A stretch of DNA of 64,000 nt from Oxyura jamaicensis (lineage: Eukaryota; Chordata; Aves; Anseriformes; Anatidae). Where the stretch lies: assembly GCF_011077185.1 (NCBI RefSeq), contig NC_048897.1:17814843-17878842 (forward strand). The letters run 5' to 3'. The notes below the pieces were generated by a model, which was given only the letters and a program-made list of their open reading frames with translations, was not told the origin of the DNA and did no database searches. Positions 34,279-47,000 of this stretch are shown here, in pieces (position 1 is the first letter of the stretch; each line of letters begins with the position of its first letter). A program made the translations under genes and the position numbers.

Positions 34279-37062
34279 ACTTTAAGTTGTGGTATGTCAA
34301 ATAACTAGTGGAGAATGAAAAAGGTGTCAGTCAAGGTAATGTTTTCCATTTTGCTGCCTTTCTTAACATCTTTTAGAAGAATGAGAGACTCCATTCTCAC
34401 AGGAATTGAAATTCAAATTCTGAATGCTTTGGGTAGCAGATGAGATGAAATGAGTTGCTTTGTAAATTTGCTATAAAGCTTTATCAAATCTTGCAAATTT
34501 CTGACAGCAGCGGATATACAACTAAGGAAGAGCAACCAAGCTTTCTGTGAGTGTTGTTTTGCTTGATCTGCACTAATACTGCACTTGTGGGAGGAACCTG
34601 ATACCCCCACCCACCCCCAACTAGGAAAAAGGTGCTTTTATCACGTAGCATTCAGGTTTGCTCGCATTGCAAATATTGTGCAATGTCAACACAGCGTTTT
34701 GCCCTAATAAAAGTACCGAGGAGGGAAATCCAAGTAGTTGCACTAGAAAAATCTGGAAATCTTTTTACTTTAAAGCTCTCAGGGCACTGTAGAGCAGTGA
34801 ATAATCAAGAAACAGCAGCGAGAGGGACACTACAGTTCTGAACCATCTCAAGAAGGTGTTGCAGGACCACTGCCCTGACCATGTAGAAATTGTCTGCTTC
34901 TGTGAAGTGTTTTAGGTTTTCAGTCCATGAATAGTCTCTATTTGCCTGCCATTCTGAAGAGCTGGCTTATAAGGGTCTCTATCTCTCCTGTTTTTATGAT
35001 TTTTGAAATCATTATCTCAATGGTTTGGGTGTAAGCTGCTGCTACCCAAAGCTCATCCTGTGAAGCATTGTGCTCAGTCATTGTGCTTCTCTTTTCTGTT
35101 TGTGTCTGTGAGATCCTGATGGCATAAGCAGACCATTGCCACATTTCTGGCTGGAACGGTGCAAGAAATTACCCCCAGTGCAGCTTGTTATTACCACTAA
35201 GTTAGCAAACAAATTGCATAAATACCCTTATTCACCAGAAAGTCGGCTGGGTTGGCTTAAATAGCTAATACATGTGAGTCTGTACTGCAGCAGATGCAGA
35301 GCTCTTACATCACCTGATATGTTAAATCCGCTCTAGAGGTGTAATAGCCACTGACAGAGGTTAAACTGCTTTCCTTTTCCAAAAGACAGGATTTGTCTTT
35401 GTCCTAATTTAACACTGACCTATGCTATTTCTAGCTTGTGAATGGAGTGTAGAGTAGCACAGAGAAAACTACTGACATTCATTTCTGTTGGAGTGCACCC
35501 ATCATATAAAGGAAAAGGTGTTTTTTTTTTCCAGAGTTGTTGGGCAACTCTTATATAATAAGAAAGCATAGAAATAATTCCCACATAGGAGTTTACCCTG
35601 AGTATTTAAAGCCATGCTATATTTTCAGTTGTAGACAATATTTTTATGGATTAGTAGATTTTAAAAGGTACGGTTTGTTTGTTTTTGGATATCTGGAAGA
35701 GGGATTATTGCTTATGTGGCTGAAACTGTGATCTGCCCTGGGGAGAATTTGGGTACAAACCAAAGATTTCATTGGATTTTGTAAGAAGAGACTGGGATGA
35801 CCTCAACCTGTTGGTCAGGACAAGTGTTGTTGTGCCAGGTGATGTTAGTGATTAGTGAAATAAAAGGAAAGTGTTTGGGTTTTTAATTTTAAGATATATA
35901 TTTTTTCCATTTGCTTTGTTCTTTGATACATTTTCTTGTGTGGTTTGTCCTCTCAAATTAGTAATGAGGCTACATGTTACTGTATAGTGTGGTAGCAAGC
36001 TTTTTTCCTGTGACATTTTGCTCTGAAGTTCAAAATTGAGATAGAATTTTGTTTAAAGAACTCAAATTATTTTTCCCACTTGTGTGCCTAGCAATGGTTC
36101 AGCAATAATAACAACATATTAATTTTTTCCCCTTTAGTACCTTTTCATCTCTTTTTTTTCTTTTTTCTTGTCTGCTACCCTTTCTGCTGAAAAGTCTGAC
36201 TCTGGAAGGCAGCTGATGGTGATTAGCTTGCAAAATTTGTTTCACTTGGAAGAAAGGACACAATGGAAAGCACAGTGGTCATTTCTTAGTTGTTAAGAAA
36301 AAAAAAAAACTGTCAGTTTATGATACAAGGAAATTACGCTTTGAGGAATCTTGAGCACTCAGTCCTAACTTTGTTAACTTACAAATATGCTTCCTTCAAT
36401 AAATTTAAGACACTTGGGTTGAATATTTCTGGTAACTGCAGTTTGGACTGTCTTCACGGGACTTGATGCAGACCTCTTCCAAGAAATTTTCTTCATCCTC
36501 CCTCTTTAGTTTGTTGTTTAAAAATGTTCTCCTTTCATATTTTGCTTGCTATATTTTGTAGCAGTGTTTGAAAGATACTTGTTTTGTCTTTTTTTGGACT
36601 TTTTCCTTACAGCATTATCTCCGGTTCTGCCTTCTTGCATTGGATACTCATATCTTTGAAGACTCTGCCCTTGTCACTGTCTATTTTGTGGTCAGGTGAT
36701 ATCTTCCCTGTTTAATTCGACTGCTGTTTTGAGGCTGACAGCTTTTAGATCTGGCATGTGCTATTTTGTCTTGAATCTGAAACTGTTCCCGGAACTTGTA
36801 CTCAGACTGAGTGTAGTCTTTAAATCCTTGTGTCTTTTCCTTTCTGTGGTTTCCTGACTGGAAGGTAAAGACCTGATCTGGGAGATTCTTTCTGAGAAAC
36901 GGCCTCTGTGTGGTTCTCAAATGGAAAACGAACATCTGTCTAAGACTTACGGCATACAAGGCTTGACCTGGCACCTTCCCACCGTTGTGGGAAGTTACAG
37001 CTGTGTTGATGTGGCATCTCCAAGAGACCTGAAAGAATGTGGGAAACTAAATAGCTACACAA

Positions 37063-37138
37063 GGGTTAACCTTAGTCATTAGTGATTGAGGCTTATCCTT
37101 GGGGATTAACCTTAGTCATTAATGACGAAGGTCATTAA
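37063..37138. repeat. Imperfect direct repeat with embedded hairpin
   Basis: TTAACCTTAGTCATTA occurs twice, at 37066-37081 and 37106-37121, 40 bp apart. The second copy runs into a perfect 8-bp inverted repeat, TTAATGAC (37119-37126) and GTCATTAA (37131-37138), with the loop GAAG. The block lies immediately upstream of the recognisable CR1 sequence and may be its flank, a lineage-specific 5' piece, or local duplication. Confidence 0.6.
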
Positions 37139-37146
37139 CCTCAGCT

Positions 37147-38198
37147 GAGCAGGAGGAGCTGGAAAGCACGGTACAATGAAAGAACTGTGACCTAACTGCT
37201 GTCATGGAAATGTGGTGGGACACATCACACAACTGGAACACTGGAGCAGAGGGCTACACGCTTTTCAGAAGAGAGATGCAGGGAAAGAGGAGTGGAAGCG
37301 TTGCTCTCTGTTAGGGAACGGATTGATTGTGAAGAGATGCTTGTGAGAAACAGACACGGACAGGTTGAGAACCTGTGGGTAAATGTTAAGGACCAGAGCA
37401 ATAAAGGACACCTTGTGGTTGGGGTTTGCTACAGGCCTCCTGATCAAGGGGAGCCTTTTGATGAGGCCTTCTTGCATCAGCTACAGGAAGCATCAAGCTT
37501 GCACCCTCTCATCCTGATGGGGGACTTCAAAAACCCAGTTGTCTCTTGGGAAAGTCACCCAGCAGGCTGTAAGCAGTCCAGGAGACTCCTAGAGTATGTA
37601 GAGGACAATTTCCTGGTCCAGGTATTAGACAAACCAACCAGAGAAGTGTTACTGGGCCTGGTGCTTGCCAATACAGATGAACTCATTAAAGAGGTCAAGA
37701 CTGGAGGCAGTCTGCACGGCAGCAACCACACCCTGGTTGAGTTTGTGATCTTGAGGAATATGGGCCTGGGAAAGAGCAAAGTCGGGACACTGAACTTCCA
37801 AAGAGAGAACTTCTAGTTGTTTAAAGACCTAGTGGAGGAGATCCCCAAGAACACTGTCTTTAGGGACAAAGGAGCTGAAATGAGCTGACAACTCTTTAGG
37901 GACGCTCTTCTTAGAGCGCAAGAATTCTCCATCCCCGTGTGTAAGAAAGCAAGCAGGGAGGGCAGGAAACTGGGATGGCTGGGCAAGGACCTGCTGGTCA
38001 AACTGAGGCACAAGAAGGAAGTGCACAGGCAGTGGAAGCAGGGACATGTGGTCTGGGAAGAGTACAGGGATCCTGTCTGGATGTGCAGGGATGGGATCAG
38101 GAAAGCCAAGGCACAGATGGAACAGAGCTTGGCAAGGGATGCAAAAAAATAACAAGAAGGGGTTCTGTAGGCACATTGGCCAGAAAAGAAAGGGAGAG
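37147..38198 (+). pseudogene. CR1 ORF2 remnant: endonuclease region, inactivated
   Basis: The translation aligns by eye with the apurinic/apyrimidinic-like endonuclease of CR1 ORF2, which nicks target DNA for reverse transcription. The longest open piece (37,292-37,816, 174 codons counted from a GTG that is not a real start) has YRPP at residues 47-50, GDF at 77-79 and KQSRRLLEYVEDNF from 94. The SDH motif expected near the domain end reads SNH (144-146), so a catalytic Asp has become Asn. Breaks are a TGA at 37177-37179, a frameshift near 37,300-37,310, a TAG at 37814-37816, a TGA at 37886-37888, and a TAA at 38150-38152. The A7 run before the last stop marks another frameshift, since recognisable sequence resumes in the next frame. 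The amino-terminal part of the domain and the whole reverse transcriptase are missing. Confidence 0.88.
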
Positions 38199-38202
38199 TG
38201 AT

Positions 38203-38455
38203 CTAAACTAAAAAGAGATTTAGATCAGATGTTAGGAGGAAATTGTTCACTCAGAGGGTGGTGAGGCACTATAAGAGGTTGTCCAGAAAATTTGTGGGTG
38301 CCCCATCCCTGGAGATGTTCAAGACGAGGTTGGACAAGGCCCTGGGCAACCTGGTCCTAGTGGGTGGCACACACACACCCTTGCAGGGGGTTGGAACTAG
38401 ATGACCTTTAAAGGCTCTTCCAACCCAGGCCATTCTGCAATTCTAGAATTTCTGA
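38203..38455 (+). repeat. CR1 3' untranslated end with degenerate 8-bp units
   Basis: This is the conserved 3' end thought to be recognised by the CR1 reverse transcriptase. It starts within a few bases of the last recognisable ORF2 codon, which places the deletion junction at about 38,195-38,205. A CA-rich insertion (ACACACACACCC near 38,370-38,382) replaces the usual sequence before the TTGCAGGGGGTTGGAACTAG block. Confidence 0.88.
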
Positions 38456-40897
38456 TCAGAAGTTCAGGGCTGCAGAGCTACTCCAACAAATATGTCTGGA
38501 GAACCCCCTGCTCTTGAATGTGATGTTGCTCAGAGTTCTTGTTAGCCCCTCTTTTCCATTATTTCTCTTCAACATAATTTTATTCCTAGAGAGATTTCCT
38601 CCCAACCATTAGCTTATTTTTCTTCAAGACACTGTAAGATAAGACATAAGTCAGACCCACACTTAGAGCTGTATTACTCCTAAAAGAGCCCATGTTGCCC
38701 AGTTTCACTGCAACAGTTCAACTCCTCGTGTTTCAGAAAGTGATTCACAAGCATTTTGACTGTCAAGTATTCTTCAAGAAGGGTTGTTTTTGTTTCTTTC
38801 CTTTCAAGAGTCAAGGAAAAATTGGCATAATATGCCATGCTGCTGGCCATGTCTAAGTTTCTTATTTTCTTTTCCAGAAGTCTTCCATTGGGAGTATTAT
38901 ATTATAGTTTTGGACTTTAATAACAGAGTATTATAACAGTTTTTCCCTGTCAAGTGATATGGTTGTTTATACAGTGGAATACATGTACATGACAGCTTCT
39001 GGTGAATTTTTTTAAGCCCTTGTACTTGAGTGTGTGATCTTAGCCCTCAGTAATTTCATACCTAGGATTCAGTTACTATTCTGTACGTCTCTCTCCTACT
39101 TCCATGCATGTCCACTTTCAAAGTTGTACTTTCAAGTAGACATTTTATGTGCACACATTAGTAATTCAAGTTTGGCGAGGACTGTTCTGAATCTGCTTTT
39201 TTCTCCCTTTATTTAGCTTAATTCTACTTTATTTTACTTATTATTGCTATCCATTTCTGCTTTGTTTAGTATTATTCTAAACCACTGCAAAGATTGTATT
39301 GTTCCAGCCTTGAGGTTTATGAATTCTGGCAGCATTTAAGAACTGGATTTTCATAGGGTCTCTGTCAGGCAGTGCAGGAACGTGTGGGGTAAGAACAACC
39401 AGAGGCTGAACCTTGAATTATCATAAATACAGGATGGAGTAAGAAGTCATTGCACGCAGCTGTATTTTTTTTTTTTTTTACTTTCTACCCCGACTGCTGC
39501 GTGCTTTTACTGTGAGCTGCAGTGTTCTGTGAAATTCTGTGCTCAACCCCAGAGCCAGAGGTACTTCAGCACATGTTTTCAGATCATTTGACATGAAAGG
39601 CATGGTAGAAAGGAAAATTGCAATTGCTACCCTCAACCTGTATAATTAACTTCTCTTTAGGGAAGTAGAGCAAGATAAGAATATATAGTTTGACCTCAGC
39701 AGGACTGAGGCACGGGAACATAAGTCTCACTGGTCAGCATTACCCCAGACATAAATATTTCAAGGTGAGGTGAGCAGGGCAATGGCAAATGAACTGTGCA
39801 CCATTCTATCTTACTCTGCTTGAGAGCAGGCAGTGTATTTACTGAAGGAAATGGTTCTGCTGAACTAGTGCTGATGCTGTTCCAAGCCAGTTGGTGATTA
39901 CCTTTTCCAGAGGGATTGAAATGAATGTGTTATATTTTAAAATAAGCTTTATAACTGCTGTTGCTATTCAGAGCTTCTGTCTGTTAGTTGTTTGTTCAGC
40001 TGGACATGACAGCTTCTGTCTTAATTGCACAGAGAGGTACTAGCTCAGGTTTAGGTTGGCTTAGGTTCTCTTCCCTTTTCCCCCCCTCACATTAGCATGC
40101 TTGTTTTCTTTCTAATTTTCAGCACTGTAGTGTACAATGAAGGATGTCTATAAATACAAAACATAAATATAAAATGAAGGGACACTTATTCTGTATGACT
40201 GTGAAAGAAATAATGCACTGATTACTGAGATCCAGGAAGTTCTTCTAAAATTTAACTATTTAACCCAGACTTCAAAAAAGCTGTTGGGCTAGAGCCAACG
40301 GTTATGTATCTGGAGAGGACGAGAATAGGGAGAAGATCAAAAAGGTGAAGTCACATTTCTTGAATGTTACTTCATCTACAAGGTCAAAATCACTGACGAT
40401 GGATCTGGAATCTGATCCAAATCTAAGTTCCCTTAAACTATGAGGGAAATAATCACCTGTGATTCAGTTTCAAGTGGCTTGGACTTTTAAAGGAGAGACC
40501 AATGTCGTAAGGTTTCTGAAATCAGAAATGCACCTAAAATAGTGGAAAACAAACTTGTACATTTTGGTTCACATGCATCTCTTATTTCATCATCTTTTAC
40601 TGCAACAAGATAGCAGTAATCATCACTGATGTCCACTCTGTGTTCCAGGCTGCCTGAGCTGTGCAGGAGGTGGTCTGTGAATGCAGGTGATTTCATCAAA
40701 GAACTGCATTTAGAAGTATATAGCATGTTTTGCTTCAAGCCCCACGGAGAAAAAATTACTATCTATGGGAATGAATAAATTGCTGTCAATTGTTCAATTG
40801 AAGTGGTATCTGTACACAGAAGATTATTTTCTTTGTTTTCCTGACTGGTTAATCATAGCTATTTGTAAAGGAAAAGACAACCTTAGTGAAATCAGGT
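38456..40897. other. AT-rich non-coding stretch, nothing recognised
   Basis: No gene is recognised. T15 lies at 39465-39479. Candidate acceptor-like pyrimidine tracts occur (for example before 38,878), but no exon with a recognisable product follows. Confidence 0.6.
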
Positions 40898-40927
40898 GAT
40901 AAGACAGAAGAAAACTTCTGTCTTATC
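40898..40927. other. Perfect 13-bp inverted repeat (GATA-type dyad)
   Basis: GATAAGACAGAAG (40898-40910) and CTTCTGTCTTATC (40915-40927) are exact reverse complements around the loop AAAA. It is the strongest perfect short palindrome I found in the window. Each outer arm end is a GATAAG core, so the site is two inverted GATA-factor motifs; as RNA it would form a stable 13-bp hairpin. It may be a binding site, a small structured RNA element, or the scar of a template-switch mutation. Confidence 0.65.
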
Positions 40928-41068
40928 CTATGTTGTCAATCCATGCGGTGTCCATGTTGAAAGTTGACATAAATCTTTCTTTTCATTTGCATAATCTAAG
41001 CAACAAAATAGAGCTGTCAGGATTTCAAAGGTAGTGCAATGGTTAATTATTTTTCAGGTAAATATTTT

Positions 41069-41099
41069 GGTTTGATGTCTTCTGCTGAGGCATCAAACC
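41069..41099. other. Inverted repeat, 9 perfect bp extendable to 13 with G-U pairs
   Basis: GGTTTGATG (41069-41077) pairs exactly with CATCAAACC (41091-41099). In plus-strand RNA the inner bases T78-G90, C79-G89, T80-A88 and T81-G87 could add four more pairs, leaving the loop CTGCT. It lies 142 bp after the stronger hairpin at 40,898-40,927. The stem is short for a typical microRNA precursor. Confidence 0.55.
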
Positions 41100-44000
41100 C
41101 AATATGAATGATGCTGTAGGCAGGGCTTTAGGTATTCAGCCAGTGTGTTTCTTCTAGCTTCCTGTCACTCTCTTCTGGTTTCAGACAAAGGGTAGGATTC
41201 TTTAGTGCTGGAATATGATGAATAAATCACCTGGCAGAAGGGTGGAGAAGGTCTGAAACATATGCACACTAGTTCTAGTTCCAGTTTAAAATGAATTTGC
41301 ATCTCTCTAAATACCTAGTGCAAACAAAGCAAAGTAGATATACTGTGAATCATAGCTTTCTGAACATACTTGCAAAGATAATGGGCATCGAATCAAAATT
41401 CTGATTAAAGAAATTTTACAGTATTTGCACCTCATTGTCACGTGATCCTGGGAAATGCATTTAAGATGTGTTTCTAAAAGAAATCATGAATGAGAATCGC
41501 CTCTAGATTCTAAGCAGATGATCATGGTCATGTTTGTCTTCCAGGCCTAAATGTTCATACTTCCAATAATTGTAAATCTTTGATCAAATTGGTAGCATTT
41601 GGAACAATAGAAGAGTAGGAGTTTCTTCATCTTGCAAAGAATACATTAGATTCCCTAGGGGATGCCTTCTTCAGGTAGGGTTGTATATCAGGGGTGAATC
41701 ATCAATGGTGCTGAAGTTCATTCATCCAGGTGATGGGCTGGAAAACAACAGAAGGAAGCAACTCTAATTACATTTTATGGATTATACAGTAGTTTCATGT
41801 TTCATTGTGTGCATTGTGGTAGGGTCTAAGAGGCAAGAACTGAATATTGTAAGGTTTTTACACCACAAAGTTATTCCCTGTTTAATTAAAAACCTAAGAC
41901 AACATTATCTTAGACAATTAAAAAATACTGTTTGTCAGTGTTGGAGATTTGATGTTCTAGTGAACAGATTTATAAAGAGACTGGATGGCTGTGAAACTTG
42001 AATTGTATATAAGTTACAGTATGGGAAAAAATGTTAGTAACACAGCAGGACTTTAAATGAATTTATATATTTTTTGTTATTGGAGTGCTATTAAATGTAA
42101 GAAAACACTATAAATAGCATTAAAGGCATCAACTTTAATAGTAACTTTGAATCTTAAATCTGACATGACCAATTTGATAATGATTATTCTTTGTAAAAGT
42201 CTTATTAGGCTTGTATTTTATAAGGAATTATGCAGATGTTCTGGACTTCACTAAAGTTACTCATGTTTATAATTAGAAACATACATTGCAGTGTAGAGGA
42301 CCAGGATGGTCTCATCACAGCAAACGTAGCAGCAAAGTCAAATTTGTTGGCTGCTGCAATGCAGCCAGTTGCTGGCTGCAGAAAAGCTGCCATTTAAGAG
42401 CCTATGCTCTGTATGCCTGTAGGATGTCTAACATCAAGTATCTCCTGTGCAGTTAAAGTTTCACAAGCTTTTGTTTGAGCTGTGGTAAAAATTCTCTAGA
42501 ATTTAACATGAACAGTGACAGCACTTTTGTTCTTGCCAGAAGTTCACGAAAGTCTTTGACTACAATGATACATTTTCATTTCTCTCACACATTGGATTAC
42601 AAAAGTGTGTAGGTATAATCACCAGTACCATTTCCTCAAGCATCACAACTGTTCATTGTACTGATTTGGCCCAAACCTTTAAAAGTTTAATAGAGAGCAT
42701 AAAAATATTTAAGTCTGTCATATGACAGAAGGACATTTGGAAGAGTAATGATGGCAATACTAAGAACTAGAGTAGGTATTGCAACATATGCTGCCTCTGT
42801 ATTTAAGGGTTACGATCTTCCCTGAGCATTTGGACTACATAACTGCAGTTCATATTACGTATCTAACTGGGAGAGAGTTGTTCCTTGAACTGCTTTGAAG
42901 ACATTGATCTATTAGTGGTTTGTACATTTCAGGTGTTTTAATTTTGTAAAATGTTGGCTGATGGATGTGTATATTGTTCTTCTGTGTTATCTTTGTAGCA
43001 GTCCTCTGTATTATCATGCAGCAAGCCCCCTGTATTGAAAGCAAAGCCTGCTGTTGTGATTTGTCAGGAAGCATCTGAAGATTCTGTAGCACAAACTCCT
43101 GGAGTCTGCACAGTGTTGGTGTCCTGCTCTCTTCCTCTGCACAACTGATCTACATTCCTTCCAGTTCTGTTGGATATGTTTGCAGGTTCGTGTCTGAGAG
43201 TCAGGATTTATCCCACACTTAATACATTCCTCTAAACTTCTGAGAGATGTGGTTACAACCCTGTCTGAGCTGAGTGCTGACAATCATCTGGCTGTAAGAG
43301 TGTGGCTAGCCAGGCCAGTGCTGGCTCATAAGACTTTACAGTAGCTTGAAAAAGCTGCATCATTTTGAGCACTGTACATTAGTATCTTTAGTATCATGCT
43401 ATCCAGGGATGTCATGACAGCTGAAGTGATTACTACTGTCTTTGGAAAAGCAATTTTATAAAGTACGATACTTGAGAAATACAGAAATACTTTACAGTAT
43501 GAAAAAGTAGCTAATTTTTGCATGTAGATCACTAATTTCCTCACTACTCCCAAAAGTGCGCTGGGTCTTTATCAATGTCCTTCAGTAATTGGCAGATTTT
43601 TGGAGAGTCATCAACTTTCTTTTGATTTGATTTCCTCTTTTCTTTTCAACTGTCTTCTTCTTTAATGGCAGGTGTCTATAAAAAATTGTATGGCCCCTTA
43701 CCCCCCTGGGCAAGATACAGTAGTTTTGCCCTACTCAGCCAAAGCAGTAGCTCTCAAGTCCTGTGTTCTCGGTACTGAAGGCCAAGTACTACCATTCTTG
43801 CTTCCCTTCCAGCAAACGTAATTCTGCAAAACTACCACATCTTGGTCACACAGACAGAGATTTAATAAACTCACCTGATTGATAGCTATTACCAAAAATA
43901 TGCTTACTCTATTCTTCACCCATTAGTTAAGGAGAAGGAGACAGGTAAGCAAAAGGAAACAAGAATAACAGATGACTGTGTTGCCAGTGAGATTTTTTTA

Positions 44001-47000
44001 CTGGAAAATAATTACTTATATTAATAAGTACGTAACGAGTTGTTTCTACAATTCATTAACCTAAGTACCTTTTTTTTTTTTTTTTAATTGGCAGTAAATC
44101 AATTTAATTTTCCTCAAGTTGAATCTATTTTGCCTGCAATGGTAACCGGTGAGTGATTTCCCTGTCCTTATCACTATCCACAAGCTTTCATCTTGTTTCC
44201 TCCCCAGTCCTGCTAAGGAGGGGGAGTAAGAACATGGCTTCGTGACCACCTGGAGATGTGCCAAGGTTAACCCACTACATTTGGCTATAGCGTTGATGAT
44301 AACACGGGCCAGTTATGTGTACATAATTACTCAAGTGTCTACACAAGATGAAGGCACCAGGCTGTATGTGCTACAGTGTAGGTGTATGTGAAGGGAACAG
44401 TTTGTTTTCTCTGTAAGTATTGCTCTAAGGCTGACAGTATTGTCTTCTGTTTCTGGAAATGTGGCAACTACAGGAAATGACCTCTTCGATGTTGTAAGAC
44501 ATCATTTATCATTGCTGCCCAACAAATAAAGAAATAGTTAATAATGAAATGACATGTGCAACCATTATTTTTCATATAGGACAAGTAATCGGAACTAGAG
44601 CATCTTGAGGGAATGCTCAAACTGGCTGTAAACAGCCTAAAATGACAAGCTGGAGTAGAAGATGACAATTAGGCTAGGAGATAAGAGGGCAGAGGATGGT
44701 GGCAGGCTAGGTGGGAAGGAAAAGCAAGTCTTTGGAACAAGGCCTGAAAGATATTCTGCTTTTACAGTACCTTAATGATCTTGACACACTACTTAAAAAT
44801 AATAAGATTAGTAGCATGAATGGAACTTGAGTCCAAAACTGTTCTACAACTTTACTGCTGTTGGTAGGTATGCTTTACTAAACATTTCCTGAGTGTCATT
44901 TACATGCTTTAATGCTGTCCACATACAGGATAACATCTACCACTACTACAGTGTTCTGTTTTTTCCTCAGTATTCAGGGTGTAGCTCCATACTCTTATTT
45001 CCTACAGTGTGACGTCTGCTCTGAAGATTGTTTCTGTCCTCATGGGATTTTATTCAAGACTTTAAGATCTATATGTTTCTATAACAGTTGATATATTTTA
45101 TCTATAACAGTGGAATATTTTAATCAGCATTTTAGAAAAAAACAGATGAGAGAGTTTTAAGGCAGGTAAGACATACTAATTTTGGAAAATGTGTGCACCA
45201 TCTTGAAATACCTTTGACAGGTTTAATTTGATTTGGTGTGGAGCATGATGCATTTCGGACAAACTGAACTGCAGAGCGTCGAGTTAAGCAGTTAGTTGAA
45301 TGAGGCATAACAATTAGCAGATGCTCAAAATTTGGTCCAAACAACTTAATTAGCATCCAAAGGAAACTCAAAAAGGCAAGGTTAGTTCTGGTTTCTAGAG
45401 CAGCATTAGCTACTTTAAGCATGAAATTATCTATTTCTTCCAGCATCTCATTTAATGCTCTCTACTTCATGTAGAAAAGTGTCGTACAGAAAACCATTTC
45501 CTCCCCTGAGCTAGACAGTTGTACCTAAACCTGCAAATTAATGAAGGTGAGGGTAAGTTGTGGGCAGGATGGAGGAGGACAAAGATACAGAATCATACTG
45601 CATGGATACAGGAATGACAGAATCAGAACTGCACAGAATCTTAATCCTGACATTTCCAAACTTTTATACTTGACTCTTTCATAGTGAGAGCATTGCTATG
45701 GTGGTTTAATATTCTCAAATACGAAATAAAACATTATGACATTCAAACTAAAGCAATAATATACTTCATGGAGGAATGAAGCCATCAGGACATCAGAAAT
45801 TATGCAGTGCTATTGAAATTGGAGATAGTATCAGTCATAGAGGTATGTCATCTGATTAACGCTGTGCAGATCTGTATCCTTAGAAGATATCAAGAATTGT
45901 GCTGATTTGATTTGATTTGTGTTTTGACAATTCCAACTTCGATCAAAATATTTGAGGAACAAAAAAAATAAATTCTGTTCAGACCAGGTCAGAAATTCCA
46001 GTCAAATTCTTGGTTTTTCTTTTACTCAGCTGGTCTGCAGGTGTAGAGGATTTTGGCCAAGATTTCAGTACTTGGAGACTACAGTCATTACTCTAAAAGT
46101 CCTGGGCACACGTTTATGTCGGAATGCAGCTGATGTCATGGAAAACAGGACCTTCGTGGTAACCCTTAACAACCAGAAGTATAGTAAACAGTAAATGTTA
46201 CCTCCACCAAGGTATTGGATTTTAAAGAGACTTAATAGGATGGTGCCTGTGTGCCAAGGAACATAAACTTTTACTGATTTAACTACAGTTCTCCTAAAAG
46301 CATGAGCCTGCTGCTGGGGTTTAGCTATGATTATGATATGCCTAATAAAACTAGAAATAGTTCTGTTTAAATCTTCAAATAGCCTGAATTTACTGTTCTT
46401 TCCACCACCTAACAGTTTTATGGTCTTTCACGTTAGAAATCACTGATGGTATGTTAGTTACAAGGGAAATAGCACTGTAATTTTCATGATTTTCAAAACA
46501 CAGTTTCTTTCCAAGGTATATTTTTCCTCTAATTAAATAAGTGAACTGATTTTTTTCTTGTGGAGCTGAGAAAGCGAGAACTGTACAACTCCATTTATTG
46601 TTTTTGAAAAATCTGTTCCCAGCTTCAAGCTGTGCATGCTGTTTTGCTCTCATGACTTCCAAGACAATTGAGTGGTTTGCCATCCAAGGAGTATTTATTT
46701 CTTTATATGATTTGTATGTTTAATTTCTTTATCTGTTGATTGAAATACAGATAGCACATCAGTGAAAACCACACCACTTTGACCTTGCAATATAAAAGTT
46801 TACTTCCCTTTATAAGCAGACAGTAAGGTGTGGGAGAAGGCTGAATAACCCGACTTATACTGACACAGTCTTTTTCAGAGCACCAGTGTAGCTCCTAGCA
46901 CAATTTTTATGACAGAATTAGCTATTAGATACTATATACACAGCTGGTATTTCTTGGCTTTAATCTTTATCAGTTGCTTTGTGGTTGTAAATGGGACATA

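Larger units (their letters stand above)
31791..37139. other. AT-rich non-coding stretch, no gene recognised
   Basis: No exon or RNA gene is recognised. The 123-codon minus frame at 32300-32671 is the least biased open frame here but has no domain I recognise. A-rich simple sequence lies at 33391-33401, 34091-34103, 34246-34278 (CAAAA units) and 36299-36309. An octamer-like ATGCAAAT lies at 33815-33822. A 7-bp perfect stem, AGAGTTG/CAACTCT, lies at 35533-35551. Confidence 0.6.
37140..38455 (+). mobile_element. Internally deleted CR1 LINE retrotransposon
   Basis: One CR1 copy is present in two joined parts: the endonuclease region of ORF2 and its carboxy-side linker (about 37,140-38,200), then the typical CR1 3' end (about 38,203-38,455). 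The reverse transcriptase domain that should lie between them is absent, so it cannot mobilise itself. The 3' end carries the usual order: a TTTAGATCAGATGTTAGGAGG block, CAGAGGGTGGTGAGGCACTA, CCCCATCCCTGGAGATGTTC, the TTGGAACTAGATGACCTTTA block, and three degenerate 8-bp terminal units (ATTCTGCA, ATTCTAGA, ATTTCTGA) at 38432-38455. CR1 elements normally lack target duplications and are 5'-truncated, and the 5' boundary here is uncertain. Confidence 0.9.

Noticed and set aside
45132..45446. 104-codon minus frame without low complexity
   Set aside because: No domain recognised and no neighbouring exons, so it is not reported as a coding region.
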